A stretch of 64,000 bases of DNA from DATMER01 sp963741305. GTDB lineage: Bacteria > Acidobacteriota > Thermoanaerobaculia > Multivoradales > UBA5704. This document shows, one piece after another, positions 1 to 11,500 of this stretch; the first letter of the stretch is position 1, and each line of letters begins with the position of its first letter. The notes beneath the pieces were generated by a model. It was not told the origin of the DNA, made no database searches, and worked only from the letters and a program-made list of their open reading frames with translations. The stretch spans positions 124,001 to 188,000 of the forward strand of contig CAVUHL010000003.1 in assembly GCA_963741305.1 (NCBI GenBank). Direction: 5' to 3'. Both the position numbers and the translations under genes were made by a program.

Positions 1-71
1 AGCGCGAGGTGCGCGAGTTCCTGGACTTCGAGCCGCCCCCCGCGGAACCGGCGCCAGAGCCGAGCGCGTGA
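1..71 (+). CDS. 3' end of an unidentified CDS (partial)
   Basis: An open frame enters from the left edge and stops at TGA (69-71). The visible tail reads REVREFLDFEPPPAEPAPEPSA, a Pro/Ala/Glu-rich C-terminus that cannot be assigned to a family. It converges on the minus-strand acylase gene, whose stop lies 5 bases away. The two stop codons sit inside a small palindrome (GTGACC, one base, GGTCAC). There is too little sequence to suggest a function. Confidence 0.45.
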   Translation, partial: REVREFLDFEPPPAEPAPEPSA

Positions 72-76
72 CCGGG

Positions 77-2512
77 TCACGGCTCGGGCGGTGACAGCGT
101 CAGGCGGGCTTCGGGCTTCGACTTCACCGCCGTCTCTCCATAGGTCATCGGATAGTCCTCGACCGCCGCCCACTTGGGGATCTGGTCCTCGCGGTGGGGG
201 CGGAAGAGCTGGGCGTCCTGGCCGGTGCTGTTGACCCAGGTCGACGCTTCGAGGTCGGCGAGGTCGACGATCATTCGCTGCGCGGATCCGAAGTTCACGG
301 CGAACGGCTTGGTCACGTCGGCCACCGCGGCGTTGACTGTGAAAGCGGTGCCCGGGGCCGGGTAGGTACGGCTGTTGAACAGGCGCTCCAAAGGCGCGAT
401 GCCGCTCGCCCCCAGGGGTGAGTGGACGAAAGTCACCGAGTGCACCTTCCCGTAAGCCCAGCCCTCGGGGTCGTCACCATGATGCTCGGCGAGCCAGGCC
501 ACGGCCTGGGTGAGGCTGCGGCGGATGATGTCGTCGCGGCGCTCCACGGCGGGGGTCCGCCGGTCGTCGAAGAGCTTGTCGTCCGGCTGCGCCAGGAGTC
601 CCGCGATCGACGGTACCTGGCTCATGCCCACGATGCGGTACTCCTTGAGCACGTCCGCGCCCAGCTCGTCGCCGAGGACCTCGCCGAGGAGCTGCCAGTA
701 CCAGGCCTCGTAGACCGAGGCGCCGACCGAGTCCGACCCGTAGCGGAGGTCCCAGTTGCGGACATGTTCGAGCGCCGCGCGCTCGCGGTCGCCGGCCGGC
801 GGCACGGCGAGGAGAGCAGGGCGTATGGCCTTGGCGGGCAGCCCGAGGGTCTCCGCCTGGATATTGCGCAGGCCTTCCAGGGTGAAGCTTTTCCCGGCCG
901 TGAGCAGCTCGGTGAGCCGCTCGGCGCGGTAGGGGTCGGCCATGTCATAGGCCAGGAAGTGCGGGTAGTCGTCCGCCGTCACCTTGTTGTTGGCGGTGAC
1001 GATGAAGCCCGACGGCGGATCGAGCAGGCTCGGCATCTCGGCGTAGGGGATGAAGCCCTGCCACTCGGAGCGGCCATCCCAGCCCGGGACCGGCACCAGC
1101 CCCTGATGGCCGGCGGCGCGCATGGGGATGCGGCCGGTCGACTGGTAGCCGATGTGGCCGTCGACGTCGGCGTAGACGAAGTTGACGGAGGGGGCTTCCC
1201 AGTCCGCCAGCGCCCGGTGGAAGGACGGCCAGTCCTGCGCCAGGTTGAGCGCCACCAGGGAGTCGATCAGCCGGCCGCCGGCGAGGGCCGGCCAGCGCAG
1301 CGCCATCGGCGGGCTCCCCTTGAGCTCGGCGAGGGCGTCGTTGACGATCGGGCCGTGGTGGGTCTCCCTCACCTCCAGCACGAAAGGCGAGCCTCCCTTC
1401 ACCGCGATTTCTTCGCGGCGGATCGAGAGGTCGCGCCAGCCGTCCTGGAAGCGGTACCGCCGCGGGTTCTTCGGGTTGTCGAGCTTCTCGACGTAGAGGT
1501 CCTGCACGTCGGCGCACATGTTGGTGATGCCCCAGGCGATCCGCTGGTTGTGGCCGATGACGAGGAGCGGCATGCCGGGAAAGGAGAAGCCGACTGCGTC
1601 GTAGCCGCCGCCGTGGAGGCCGACCTGATACCAGATCGAGGGCATCTGGAGGCCCAGGTGGGTGTCGTTGGCGAGCAGGGGCCGGCCGCTCGCCGTGCGG
1701 CTCCCGGCGACCACCCAGCCGTTGCTCCCCCAGGCCTGCGTCCCCACGCCGGAGATCGGGCCGAAGGCGGGGAGGGACGCCGCAATCGCGGACCGAGCCT
1801 GGCGAGGCAGGGGCAGGAAGTCGGCGAAGGCCTGGACACCCGCGGGGACAATCACCGGCGCGCTCGCCGGATAGGGGGACATCAACCGCCGTGCGGCTGG
1901 CTCGCCGACCTTGGCGATCAGATGGGCGCGCACGATCTCGAAGCTGTGGTTGAGGCTCAGGTTGAGCGCCATCAGCTTGCCCCAGGCAAGCGAATCGATG
2001 GGCGTCCAGGTACGCGGCTCGACTCCGAGGATCGTGAGCTCGACCGGCAGCCGGCCGCGGTGGGACGAGACGTAGGCGTTCACCCCGTCGGCATAGGCGG
2101 TGAGCAGGGCTCGGGTCGGAAGAGAGAGCGCCTGCCAGTCCCGCTCGGCGGCCTCGACGATGCCGAAGATGCGCATGATCTTGTCGAGCTCGAGGGCGCC
2201 TTCACCGAAGAGCGCGGAGAGCTCGCCCCGGCCGACGTAGACGTTGAGCTGCATCTGCCAGAGCCGGTCCTGGGCGTGTACATACCCTTGTGCGAAGAAG
2301 AGATCGTGGGCATTCTGCGCGTAGATGTGGGGGACGCCGGGTTCGACCCGTACGATTTCGACCGGGGCTTGGAGGCCTGGAACGGTGAGGTTGCCTTCGA
2401 CCTCCGGGTAGGCACGGCGCACGAGCCAGTAGAAGACCAGGCCGAGGATCACGACCAACCCCACCAGGACGACGGCGGTCCAGCGCAGAACCTTCCACAG
2501 GCGGGATTTCAT
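77..2512 (-). CDS. Penicillin acylase family / PvdQ-like Ntn-hydrolase, membrane anchored
   Basis: This 811-aa protein belongs to the penicillin amidase (S45) family, which hydrolyses amide bonds of acyl side chains. After a short basic N-terminus there is one hydrophobic segment (about residues 12-30), so the enzyme is probably anchored outside the cytoplasm. The A-chain-like part is followed by the nucleophile region WGSNGWVVAGS, with the expected Gly262-Ser263 autocleavage site, and then the family-typical RPLLANDTHL. I place the start at the internal ATG (2512) because it overlaps the upstream NRPS stop as ATGA, implying translational coupling; 12 further codons upstream are open. As the last gene of an operon that begins with a fatty-acyl ligase, its likely job is removal of the acyl chain from the peptide, as PvdQ does for pyoverdine precursors. 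Acyl-homoserine-lactone acylase is the alternative. Confidence 0.88.
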   Translation of the reverse strand: MKSRLWKVLRWTAVVLVGLVVILGLVFYWLVRRAYPEVEGNLTVPGLQAPVEIVRVEPGVPHIYAQNAHDLFFAQGYVHAQDRLWQMQLNVYVGRGELSALFGEGALELDKIMRIFGIVEAAERDWQALSLPTRALLTAYADGVNAYVSSHRGRLPVELTILGVEPRTWTPIDSLAWGKLMALNLSLNHSFEIVRAHLIAKVGEPAARRLMSPYPASAPVIVPAGVQAFADFLPLPRQARSAIAASLPAFGPISGVGTQAWGSNGWVVAGSRTASGRPLLANDTHLGLQMPSIWYQVGLHGGGYDAVGFSFPGMPLLVIGHNQRIAWGITNMCADVQDLYVEKLDNPKNPRRYRFQDGWRDLSIRREEIAVKGGSPFVLEVRETHHGPIVNDALAELKGSPPMALRWPALAGGRLIDSLVALNLAQDWPSFHRALADWEAPSVNFVYADVDGHIGYQSTGRIPMRAAGHQGLVPVPGWDGRSEWQGFIPYAEMPSLLDPPSGFIVTANNKVTADDYPHFLAYDMADPYRAERLTELLTAGKSFTLEGLRNIQAETLGLPAKAIRPALLAVPPAGDRERAALEHVRNWDLRYGSDSVGASVYEAWYWQLLGEVLGDELGADVLKEYRIVGMSQVPSIAGLLAQPDDKLFDDRRTPAVERRDDIIRRSLTQAVAWLAEHHGDDPEGWAYGKVHSVTFVHSPLGASGIAPLERLFNSRTYPAPGTAFTVNAAVADVTKPFAVNFGSAQRMIVDLADLEASTWVNSTGQDAQLFRPHREDQIPKWAAVEDYPMTYGETAVKSKPEARLTLSPPEP

Positions 2513-5500
2513 TTCGGGCTGGTCTCCAGGGTCGAGGAACGGTCCCAAGACAGGTCAATACTGAGGCGCAGCCGTTCGGCCAGAGTCCCCACGTGCGGCT
2601 CGGCGAGGGCGCTGACATGGTTGCCCGGAACGATCTCGATGTCGACGGGCAGGGGCGAGAGCGCTCCCCAGCCATGCGTGGGGTCGTCAGCGAAGTCGCC
2701 TTCGGCAGGCAGGAAGAGGGTGATCTTTCCCGGGTAGGGACCGGGCCGGTAGCGCCGGAAGGCGCGCACGTTGGTCTTGAACACGGCGAGCAACCGCCGG
2801 AGCGACTCGGGGCCGGCCTTCGCGCCGAACGGGGTGTCCTTCAGTCCGGAGAGCAGGCGGAGCGCCTGGTCCTCGGACGAGAGCCCGCGGAGGTTCTCGG
2901 CGGTGAGGCCGAGATCGAGGCCCCAGAGACTCTCCAGGTAGTGGGCGATCTCCAACAGCCAGGGAGTGTCGTCGCTGTCGTCCTCGGTCTCGTGTCCCTC
3001 CGCCGGCCGGGGCCATGGCCCGGGGGTGGAGTCGACGATCGCCAGGAGCGCCACCTCCCGGCCCTCGGCGGCGAGCTGCCGCGCCAGCTCGAAGGCCACG
3101 GCTCCGCCCAGTGACCAGCCGCCGATGTGGTAGGGGCCGGAAGTGACCGCGGTGATCTCGGTGCGGTAGCGCGCTGCCATCTCCTCGATGCTGTTGAATG
3201 GCATCTCTCCGGGTCCTAGCCCACGCGACTGGAGGCCATGGAAAGGCTGGTCCAGCCCCAGGTGACGGGAGAGGGCCTGAAAGGCGAGGACGTCGCCGCC
3301 GGCCGGGTGGACGCAGAAGAACGGGGGACGGGAGCCGGCCGGCTGGAGAGAAACCAGCGAAGCCGCGGCCGGCGGAGGTGCATCCGTCTTCGGGCCGCTC
3401 CTTGCCCGCAGGCGCTGCTCCAGCAGCGCCCGTTCCTCGGCCGAAAGCCCGGCGCGGCGCGCGGCGAGCCGAGCCCCACGGTCATCAGCAGGCGGCTTGT
3501 TCGATGATTCCACGGGACGGGCCTCCACGAGCTTCGGCGGTCCTATCTCGGCGGGCAGCGCGGAGAGCCGGACATCCGGATCCGCCGCCACCGCTTCGAG
3601 CAGCCGCGAGAGGTGCGCGAGCATCCGCTCGACGGTTGTGCCGGTGAACAGGTCGGTGTTGTATTCGGCTTCGAGGCTGAGGCCTTGCGGCAGGTCGACG
3701 ACCCCCAGGGTGAAGTCGAACTGCGAGGTGGCGGAGTGCACCTCGACCGGCTCGGCGGTGAGCCCTCCGATGCGGAGCGGCTCGCCGGAGCCGTTCCGCA
3801 CCGAGAGCATCACCTGGACGAGCGGAGTGCGGCTCTTGTCCCGCGCCAGGTCGAGGTCCTCTACCAAACGTTCGAAGGGGACGTCCGGGTGGGCATAGGC
3901 GCCGAGGGCAGCCTCCCTCGACCGCCGCAGCAGCTCGCGGAAGGTAGGATCGCCCGAGAGGTCGAGACGGAAGGGGAGGACGCCGACGAAGAAGCCGAAG
4001 ATACCCTCGGTCCCCGGCGTGTGGCGGTTGGCGACCGGCGAGCCAAGGACCATGTCCGTCCGGCCCGTGTAGCGGCCGGCGAGGGCGGCGAAGGCGGCGA
4101 GGCCGGTCATGAAGAGCGTGCTCCCCTCGCGCCGTCCCAGCTCCTTGGTCTGCGCGGCGACCTCCTGCGGAAGCGGCAGGTAGCGGGCCGCTCCCCGGAA
4201 GGCCGGCCGCGGAGGGCGCGGCCGGTCGGCGGGGAGGTCGAGCACCGGCGGTGCTCCAGCGAGCTGGCGTCGCCAGTAGTCGAGCTGAGGTGCGAGCCGC
4301 TCGTCGGTGAGCTCGCGGCGCTGCCAGACGGTGAAGTCAGCGTACTGGAGAGCCGGCTCGCCCGGCTCGGGGACGCCCAGCTCGCGCTCCAGGATGTCGA
4401 TCGACCAGCCGTCGACGATGATGTGGTGGAAGGTCAGGAGCAGCCGGTGCTCCTCCTTCTCCAGGCGGATCAGGCGGGCGCGCCAGAGCGGCCCCATGGC
4501 GAGATCGAAAGGCTCTCGTGCCTCCGCCTCCGTCAGCCGCCGGGCCTCCTCCTCGCGGGGGCCGGCCGGCAGGGCGGTCAGGTCGGCCAGCGGAAGTGAG
4601 ACATCCGCGGGGGACGCGATCCGCTGCCGCAGCCCCTCAGGGCCGTTGAAGAACGTGGTCCGCAGAGCATCGTGCCGGCGCGCTATCCCGGAGAGCGATC
4701 GGGCAAACTCGGCCGGCTGCAACGGGCCGCTCAGCCGGAGGGGGTTGGGGACGTTGAGGACCGATCCGCTGCGGTCGAGCTGGTGGAAGTACCAGAGCCG
4801 CTCCTGGGCGGCAGCGGCCGGGGCTTCGGATCCTGTCCCAGCCGGTGTGATCGGGGGGAGCGGCGGGGCTCCCTGAGCCCGCAGGCTGCGCTCGATCTCC
4901 GCCGCCAGGGCCGCGGCGGTCGGGTTGGCAAAGATCGCGCGCAGCGGAAGATCGACTCCGGTCACGGCCCGCAGGCGGGCCAGAACGCGGATAGCGAGCA
5001 GTGAATAGCCCCCAAGGGCGAAGAAGTGGTCGTGAAGGCCGATCGTGCTGCGGCCCAGGGCCTCGGCCCACAGCCCGGCTACCAGCTCTTCGAGGGGGGA
5101 GCGCGGCGGCCCCCCAGGTGCCTGGGAGGAGTCGGAGGAGCCATCTTCCGGTTCGCCGAGGAGCCGGGGTAGCCTGACCTGTTCCTCGCCGCGCTTCAGG
5201 TGCTCGATCCCGGAGAGCAGGCCGATCTGCGGCAGGGGGACTTCCGGGTGGGCGGCCAGCAAGCCGAGCAGGCGGGTGAAGTCATCGGCCCAGCGCTCTA
5301 CCGTGGAGCGGTCGAACAGGTCGGTCCGGAACTCGAAATCGGCGACCAGCGTGTCTCCCCGGAGATCGAGCCCGAGCGTCAGGTCGAACTTGGACGTATG
5401 GTTCTCGACCGTCAGGGGAACGAGCGGCACCCCCGGTGCCAGCTCGCGGGCCGTCTCTTCCACGCCGAGGACGAAGGAGACCTGGAAGAGCGGGCTGCGG

Positions 5501-8500
5501 GCCAGGCTGCGCTCCGGCTGCAGCTCTTCGACCAAGCGCTCAAATGGCACGTCCTGGTGCGCGTAGGCGGCGAGCGCAGTTTCCCGGACGCGCGCGATCA
5601 GGGCACCGAAGGACGGGGCGCCGTCGAGGTCGACGCGCAGGACCAGGGTGTTGACGAAGAAGCCGATGAGCCCTTCGGTCTCGGCGCGTCCGCGGCCGGC
5701 GATCGGCGAGCCGAGCAGGATGTCGGTCTCGCCTGTGTAACGCTCCAGCAGAGCCGCGAACCCCGAGAGCAGGACCATGAACAGCGTCGCCCCCTGCCGG
5801 CGGGAGAGGGCGCGGACCTCGGCCGTCAAACCCGGGGGCAGCGACGTCAGGAAATGGGCGCCGCGCGAGGTCGCGACCGGTGGGCGTGGGCGGTCGGCCG
5901 GCAGATCGAGGACCGCGGGAGCGCCGGCGAGCTGCCGGCGCCAGTACGCGAGCTGCCCGGCCAGGACGGGACCGTCGAGCCAGCGCCGCTGCCAGTCGGC
6001 AAACTCGGCATACTGGATCACCGGCTCAGGCAGAGGCGATGGCCGGCCAGCCACGTAGGCCTGGTAGAGGGCGGACAGCTCGCCAAGGAGGAGGTTGATC
6101 GACCAGCCGTCCCCGGCGACGTGATGCACCGTCATCAGTAGGTGGTGTTCCTCGGCGCCGAGGGTCAGCAGCCGGGCGCGGAAGAGCGGACCGGAGGCGA
6201 GGTCGAACGGGCTCGCGGCGTCCTCGTCGGCGAGCCTGCCGGCCTCCGCCTCGCCGGCTTGTGAAGGGAGGGCGGAGAGGTCGATCCGGGGAAGGGAGAA
6301 GCCGCCCGGCGGTGCGACGTTCAAGCGCGGCTCGCCGGTCTCCTCATCCACCGCGAAGGTGGTGCGCAAGACTTCGTGCCGGTGCTCCACTTCGCGCAGA
6401 ACGCGCTCCAGGCAAGCCGGAGCGACGGGGCCAAGGATCTGGTGGGGGAACGGCAGGTTGTACACCGGCGAGCCGGGTTCGAGGCGATCGAGGAGCCAGA
6501 GCCGCTGCTGGGCAAAGGAGAGGGGGAGGTTCTCCCGATCCGCAGCGGGCTCGATCGGAGCCGGTGGAAGGGCCGCCGCGAGCCGGTTCCCCAGGGCCGA
6601 GATGGCCGCCGCCAGAGCCGAGACGGTCGGGGCGGCGAAGAGCGTGCGCAGAGGCACCTCGATGCCGAGCGCCGCCCGCAGCCGGGAAGCCACCCGGGTG
6701 GCGAGGAGGGAGTGCCCGCCCAGCTCGAAGAAGTTGTCCTGGGGGCTGGGCAGCTCGTCACGCCCCAGCACCTCGGCCCAGATGCCGGAGAGCAGCTCTA
6801 CGAGGGGCGCGGCGGGGCCGAGAGGAGCGGGGAGCGCTGCCGGTCCGCTCTCGGGGGCCGGCAGCGCTTTCCGGTCGATCTTCCCGTTGGGCGTCAGCGG
6901 CATCGCGTCGAGCAGGGTGAAGGAGGACGGCACCATGAACTCGGCGAGCCGGACGCGCAGGTGCTCAGCCAGCTCGCCGGACGTGGGGGCCGGCTGGCCG
7001 GCAGGAACGACGTAGGCTGCGAGGAAGCGGTCGCCGCCCGGCTCGCCGCGAGCCACCACCACCGCCTCGTGCACTTGCGGATGCGTCTCCAGGGCCGTTT
7101 CGATCTCCCCCAGCTCGATCCGGAAACCGCGCACTTTCACCTGATTGTCGAGCCGGCCCATGTATTCGATCCGGCCGTCGGGGAGAAAGCGTCCGAGGTC
7201 GCCGGTGCGATACAGGCGCGCACCATGCTCCAGGGGGGCCGGCACGAAGCGCTCGGCCGTCAGCTCGGGCCGGCCGAGATAACCCCGCGCCAGGCCGGCG
7301 CCGCCCAGGTAGATCTCCCCCGGCACCCCGACAGGTACCAGCTCCAGGTGCCGGTCGAGGAGGCGAGCCCAGGTACCGGCGATCGGCCGCCCGATCGTCG
7401 GCTCTCGCCGGCTCCCCCGCTCCACGGTTTCGAAGGTCGAGTAGGTCGTGTCCTCCGAGGGGCCGTAGAGGTTCCGCACCCGTTCGACGCCGATCGAGTA
7501 GAGGGCTTGGGCGAGGGAACCCTTGAGCGGCTCGCCCGCCAGGTTGACCGTCCGTACCCTCTCTGGGAGCGCCCGCACCAGCTCCAGAAGGGCGGAGACC
7601 GCCGAGGGCACGGAGTTGACCATGATGACCTCACCGGCTGCGGGCAGCTCCGGCAGCTCCAGGACGTTGTTGGCGAGGACCACCTGGCCGCCGCGGGCCA
7701 GAGGCACGAACAGCTCGAAGACCGAGAGGTCGAAGGAGATCGAGGTCGAGGCCAGGCCTGACGACAGCTCCTCGGGGGTGAACACCCCGTGCGCCCAATG
7801 GATGAAGGCCACGGCGCTGCGGTGCTCGATCGCCACGGCCTTGGGGCGGCCAGTCGAGCCCGAGGTGTAGATCAGGTAGGCGAGGTTGCCGGGGAGGGCC
7901 CGGATGGGCTCGGCTTCCTTCTCCTCTTCCTGCTTGCCGTCGAGCAGCAGCACCCGCGCCTGAGAAGTTGGCAGACGCGAAACGAGGGCCGCCTCGGTAA
8001 TCAGGACGGCGGCGTCGGCGTCCTCCAGCATGAACCCCAGCCGCTCCTGCGGATAGTTGGGATCGAGCGGAACGTAGGCGCCGCCGGCTTTCAGGATGCC
8101 CAGGAGGGCGACCACCAGAGCCGGCGACCGTGACAGGCAGACTCCAACCCGAACTTCCGGCCCGACTCCGAGCGCGGCCAGCCTCCGGGCCAGCTCGCCG
8201 GCGCGGAGGTCCAGCTCCCGGTAGGTGAGCCGCTCGCGGCCGGCGACCAGGGCGGTCGCATCCGGCGTGCGCGCGGCCTGTGCAGCCACGAGGTCGTGGA
8301 TGCACACCGCCGGAACAGGCGGCAGCAATTCGTGCCATTCCCCGAGGATCTGCCAGCTCTCCCCGGCCCCCAGAAGCGGCATGCGGGACACGGGCAGCTC
8401 GGTCCCTTCCGCCGCCAAGCCGGACAGAAGGGTGATGAAGGAGCGCCCGAGCCGTGCCACCGTAGGCGCGTCGAAGAGGTCGGCCGCGTACTCCAGGAGG

Positions 8501-11500
8501 GCGGCCAGGTCCCCCCCCTGCTCATTAAGGAAGAGCGTGAGGTCGAACTTGGACGTTCCGGTGTCGATCCGCAGCAGCTCACAGTCCAGGCCCGGGGCAA
8601 GCTCGCCATCCTGCAAAGGATCGAGGGCGAACATCACCTGGAAGAGCGGGCTGCGCGACTGATCGCGCGCCGGCTGCAGCTCCTCGACAAGGCGCTCGAA
8701 GGGGAGCTCCTGATGGGCGTAGGCTGCGAGCGCCGACTCGCGCACCTGGGCCGCGAGGGCGCGGAAGGGCGGATCGCCAGCCAGGTCGGAGCGCAGAGCC
8801 AGGGTGTTGACGAAGAAGCCGAGCAGGCCTTCGCTCCCCGCCTCCCTGCGGTTGGCGACCGGCGTGCCCACTACCAGGTCCGTCTGGCCGGTGAACCGGC
8901 CGAGGAGTGCGGAGAAGGCCGCCAGGGCGGTCATGAACAGGGTCGAGCCTTCGCTCCGGGCGAGCACGCGGAGCCCGTTGGCGAGCTCGGCCGGGAATGC
9001 GAGCGGAAGAATGGCGCCGCGGAAGCTCTGCACCGGCGGCCGCAGGCGGTCGGCCGGCAGCTCGAGGGCGGCGGGCGCCCCGGCCAGGCGCTGCCGCCAG
9101 TAGGAGAGCTGCGCCTCCATGAATTCTTCGGAAAGCCGGTACCGCTGCCAGACGGCAAGGTCGGCATACTGGACCACCAGCTCGGAGAGAGGCGACGGCC
9201 GCCCGGCGCGGAAGGCGCCATAGAGAGCGCCCAGCTCGCTCCGGAGGACGCCGACCGACCAGCCGTCGAAGGCGGCGTGGTGGCAGGAGAAGACCAGCAG
9301 GTGCTCCTGCTCGCCCAGACGCAGGAGGAAGGCACGTGCCACCGGGCCGCGGACGAGGTCGAATGGGCGCCGAGCCTCCAGCGCGGTCTGCCGGTCCGCC
9401 TCGGCAGAGGCAGCTGCCGGGGGCAGGCCGGAGAGGTCGGCCTGGGGCAGCCCGGGAGCATGAAACGGCGCCACGATCTGGAGCGGATCCCCATCCGGCC
9501 CCTCGGCAAAGGTGGTGCGCAGGACCTCATGCCTCCGGAAGACCTCGTCCAGGCTGCGCTCCAGAAGCCTTCCGTCGAGCGGTCCGGTGAGGCGGAACGC
9601 CAGGGGCAGGTTGTAGACCGCCGAGTCCGGATCCAGGCGGTGGAGGAACCAGAGCCGCTCCTGGCCGAAGGAGAGGGGCAGTGACCGGTCCCGCGGGGCA
9701 GGCGCCAGTGGAGCCGGCTCGGGGCCGTCAGCGAGCCGCTCCTCTTCGATGCGCCGCGCCAGCGCAGCCAGGGTGCGGGCCTCGAAGGCGGCCCGCACCG
9801 GGAGCTCCACCCCGAAGACGGTGCGCACCCGCGCCAGCACCTGGCCGACGAGCAGCGAGTGTCCGCCGAGATCGAAGAAATCGTCGCCGGCGCCGATCTC
9901 CGTCCTGCCGAGGATCTCCCCCCAGATCCCGCCCAGCAGCTCCTCGGCAGGAGTGCCGAGGGTAGCGCGGCCGATCGCCGGCTCCTCCGCGGCGGGCGGA
10001 GGGAGGGCGCGCCGGTCGACTTTGCCGCCCGGGGTCAGCGGCAGGGCCGGCAAAAAGGCGAAGAAGGAAGGGACCATGTGCTCGGGGAGCCGCGAGCGCA
10101 GGAAAGCGCGGAGCTCCTGGACCGAGGGTACGTCCGGTCCAGCCACGTAGGCAGCGAGCCGGAGATCCTGGGGCGCGGCTTCATAAGGCACCACGGCGGC
10201 CTCGCGTACGCCTGGATACTCGACGATCTGCGCCTCGACCTCCCCCGGCTCGATCCGGAAGCCGCGCACCTTGACCTGCCGGTCGGCGCGGCCGAGGAAT
10301 TCGAGCTGGCCGTCGGGCCGGAAGCGGGCGAGGTCCCCGGTGCGGTAGAGGCGCCCGCCGGGCTCCTCACCCATGAAATCGGGGACGAAGGCGCCGGCCG
10401 TGAGATCGGGCCTTCCGAGGTAGCCGCGGGCGAGCCCCCTGCCGCCGATGTGAAGCTCCCCGGGGACCCCCTGGGGGAGGATCTCGCCATGGGGACCGAG
10501 CACCAGGAGCCGGCTGTCGGCGACCGGCCGTCCGATCGGCGTCTGGCCGTCCTCTCCGAGCCGTGCCATGGAGACGCAGATGCTCGCCTCGGTCGGCCCG
10601 TAGGCGTTCCACAACCGGCGCTCCACAGCCCAACGGGTCACCAGGGCGGGGGGGAAGGCCTCTCCTCCCACCACCAGACCGCGCAGGCCGGATAGCTCCC
10701 GGCTCGCTCCCTCGGGCATCGCCGCAAGTGCGCTCGGCGTGAGAAAGACGTTGGTGATTCCGCGCCGCAGCAGGGTATCGAGCAAGGCCTGTCCCGGGAG
10801 GAGATCCTCGGAGCGGGCGAAGACGAGGGTCGCGCCGCGGATCAGCGTGCTCCAGATCTCCCACACCGAGGCGTCGAAGCTTGCGGAGGCGAACTGCAGC
10901 ACGCGGCTCCCCGGTTCCACTCCCGAGCGCTCGGCGAGAGCATCGACCGCCCAGAGGAATCCGCGGTGCTGGATGAGCACTCCCTTGGGGCGGCCGGTCG
11001 AGCCCGAGGTGTAGATGATGTAGGCGAGGTCCTCGGGATCTACCTCCTCCAGAGGCACGGGCGCCGTGCCCTCCGTTTCGAGCGGCACGAGCTCGGCCTC
11101 TCCGGTTGGCAGGGTGGCGGCGAGAGCGCTCCGCGCGAGGAGAACGGGAACGCGGGAGTCCTCCAGGGTGCTGGCGAGACGCTCGGCGGGATGGGTCGGG
11201 TCGAGCGGCAGGAAGGCTCCTCCGGCCATGAGCACGGCGAGCATGCCCACCACGGTCTCCGGCGAGCGCTCGGCGTAGACGCCGACCCGCACGTCGAGCC
11301 CCACGCCGCGGGATCGCAGACGGCCGGCGAGCCGCCGCGCCCGATCCACCAACTCGGGATAGGTCAGCTCCTGCGTTCCGAAATCGACCGCAATGGCCTC
11401 GGGCGTCGCGGCCGCCCAAGCCGCGATGCGCGCCGGCACCGAGCCCTCCCAGACCGGCGGGGCGGGGGAGCGGCTCCATTCGACGAGGAGCGCTCTCTCC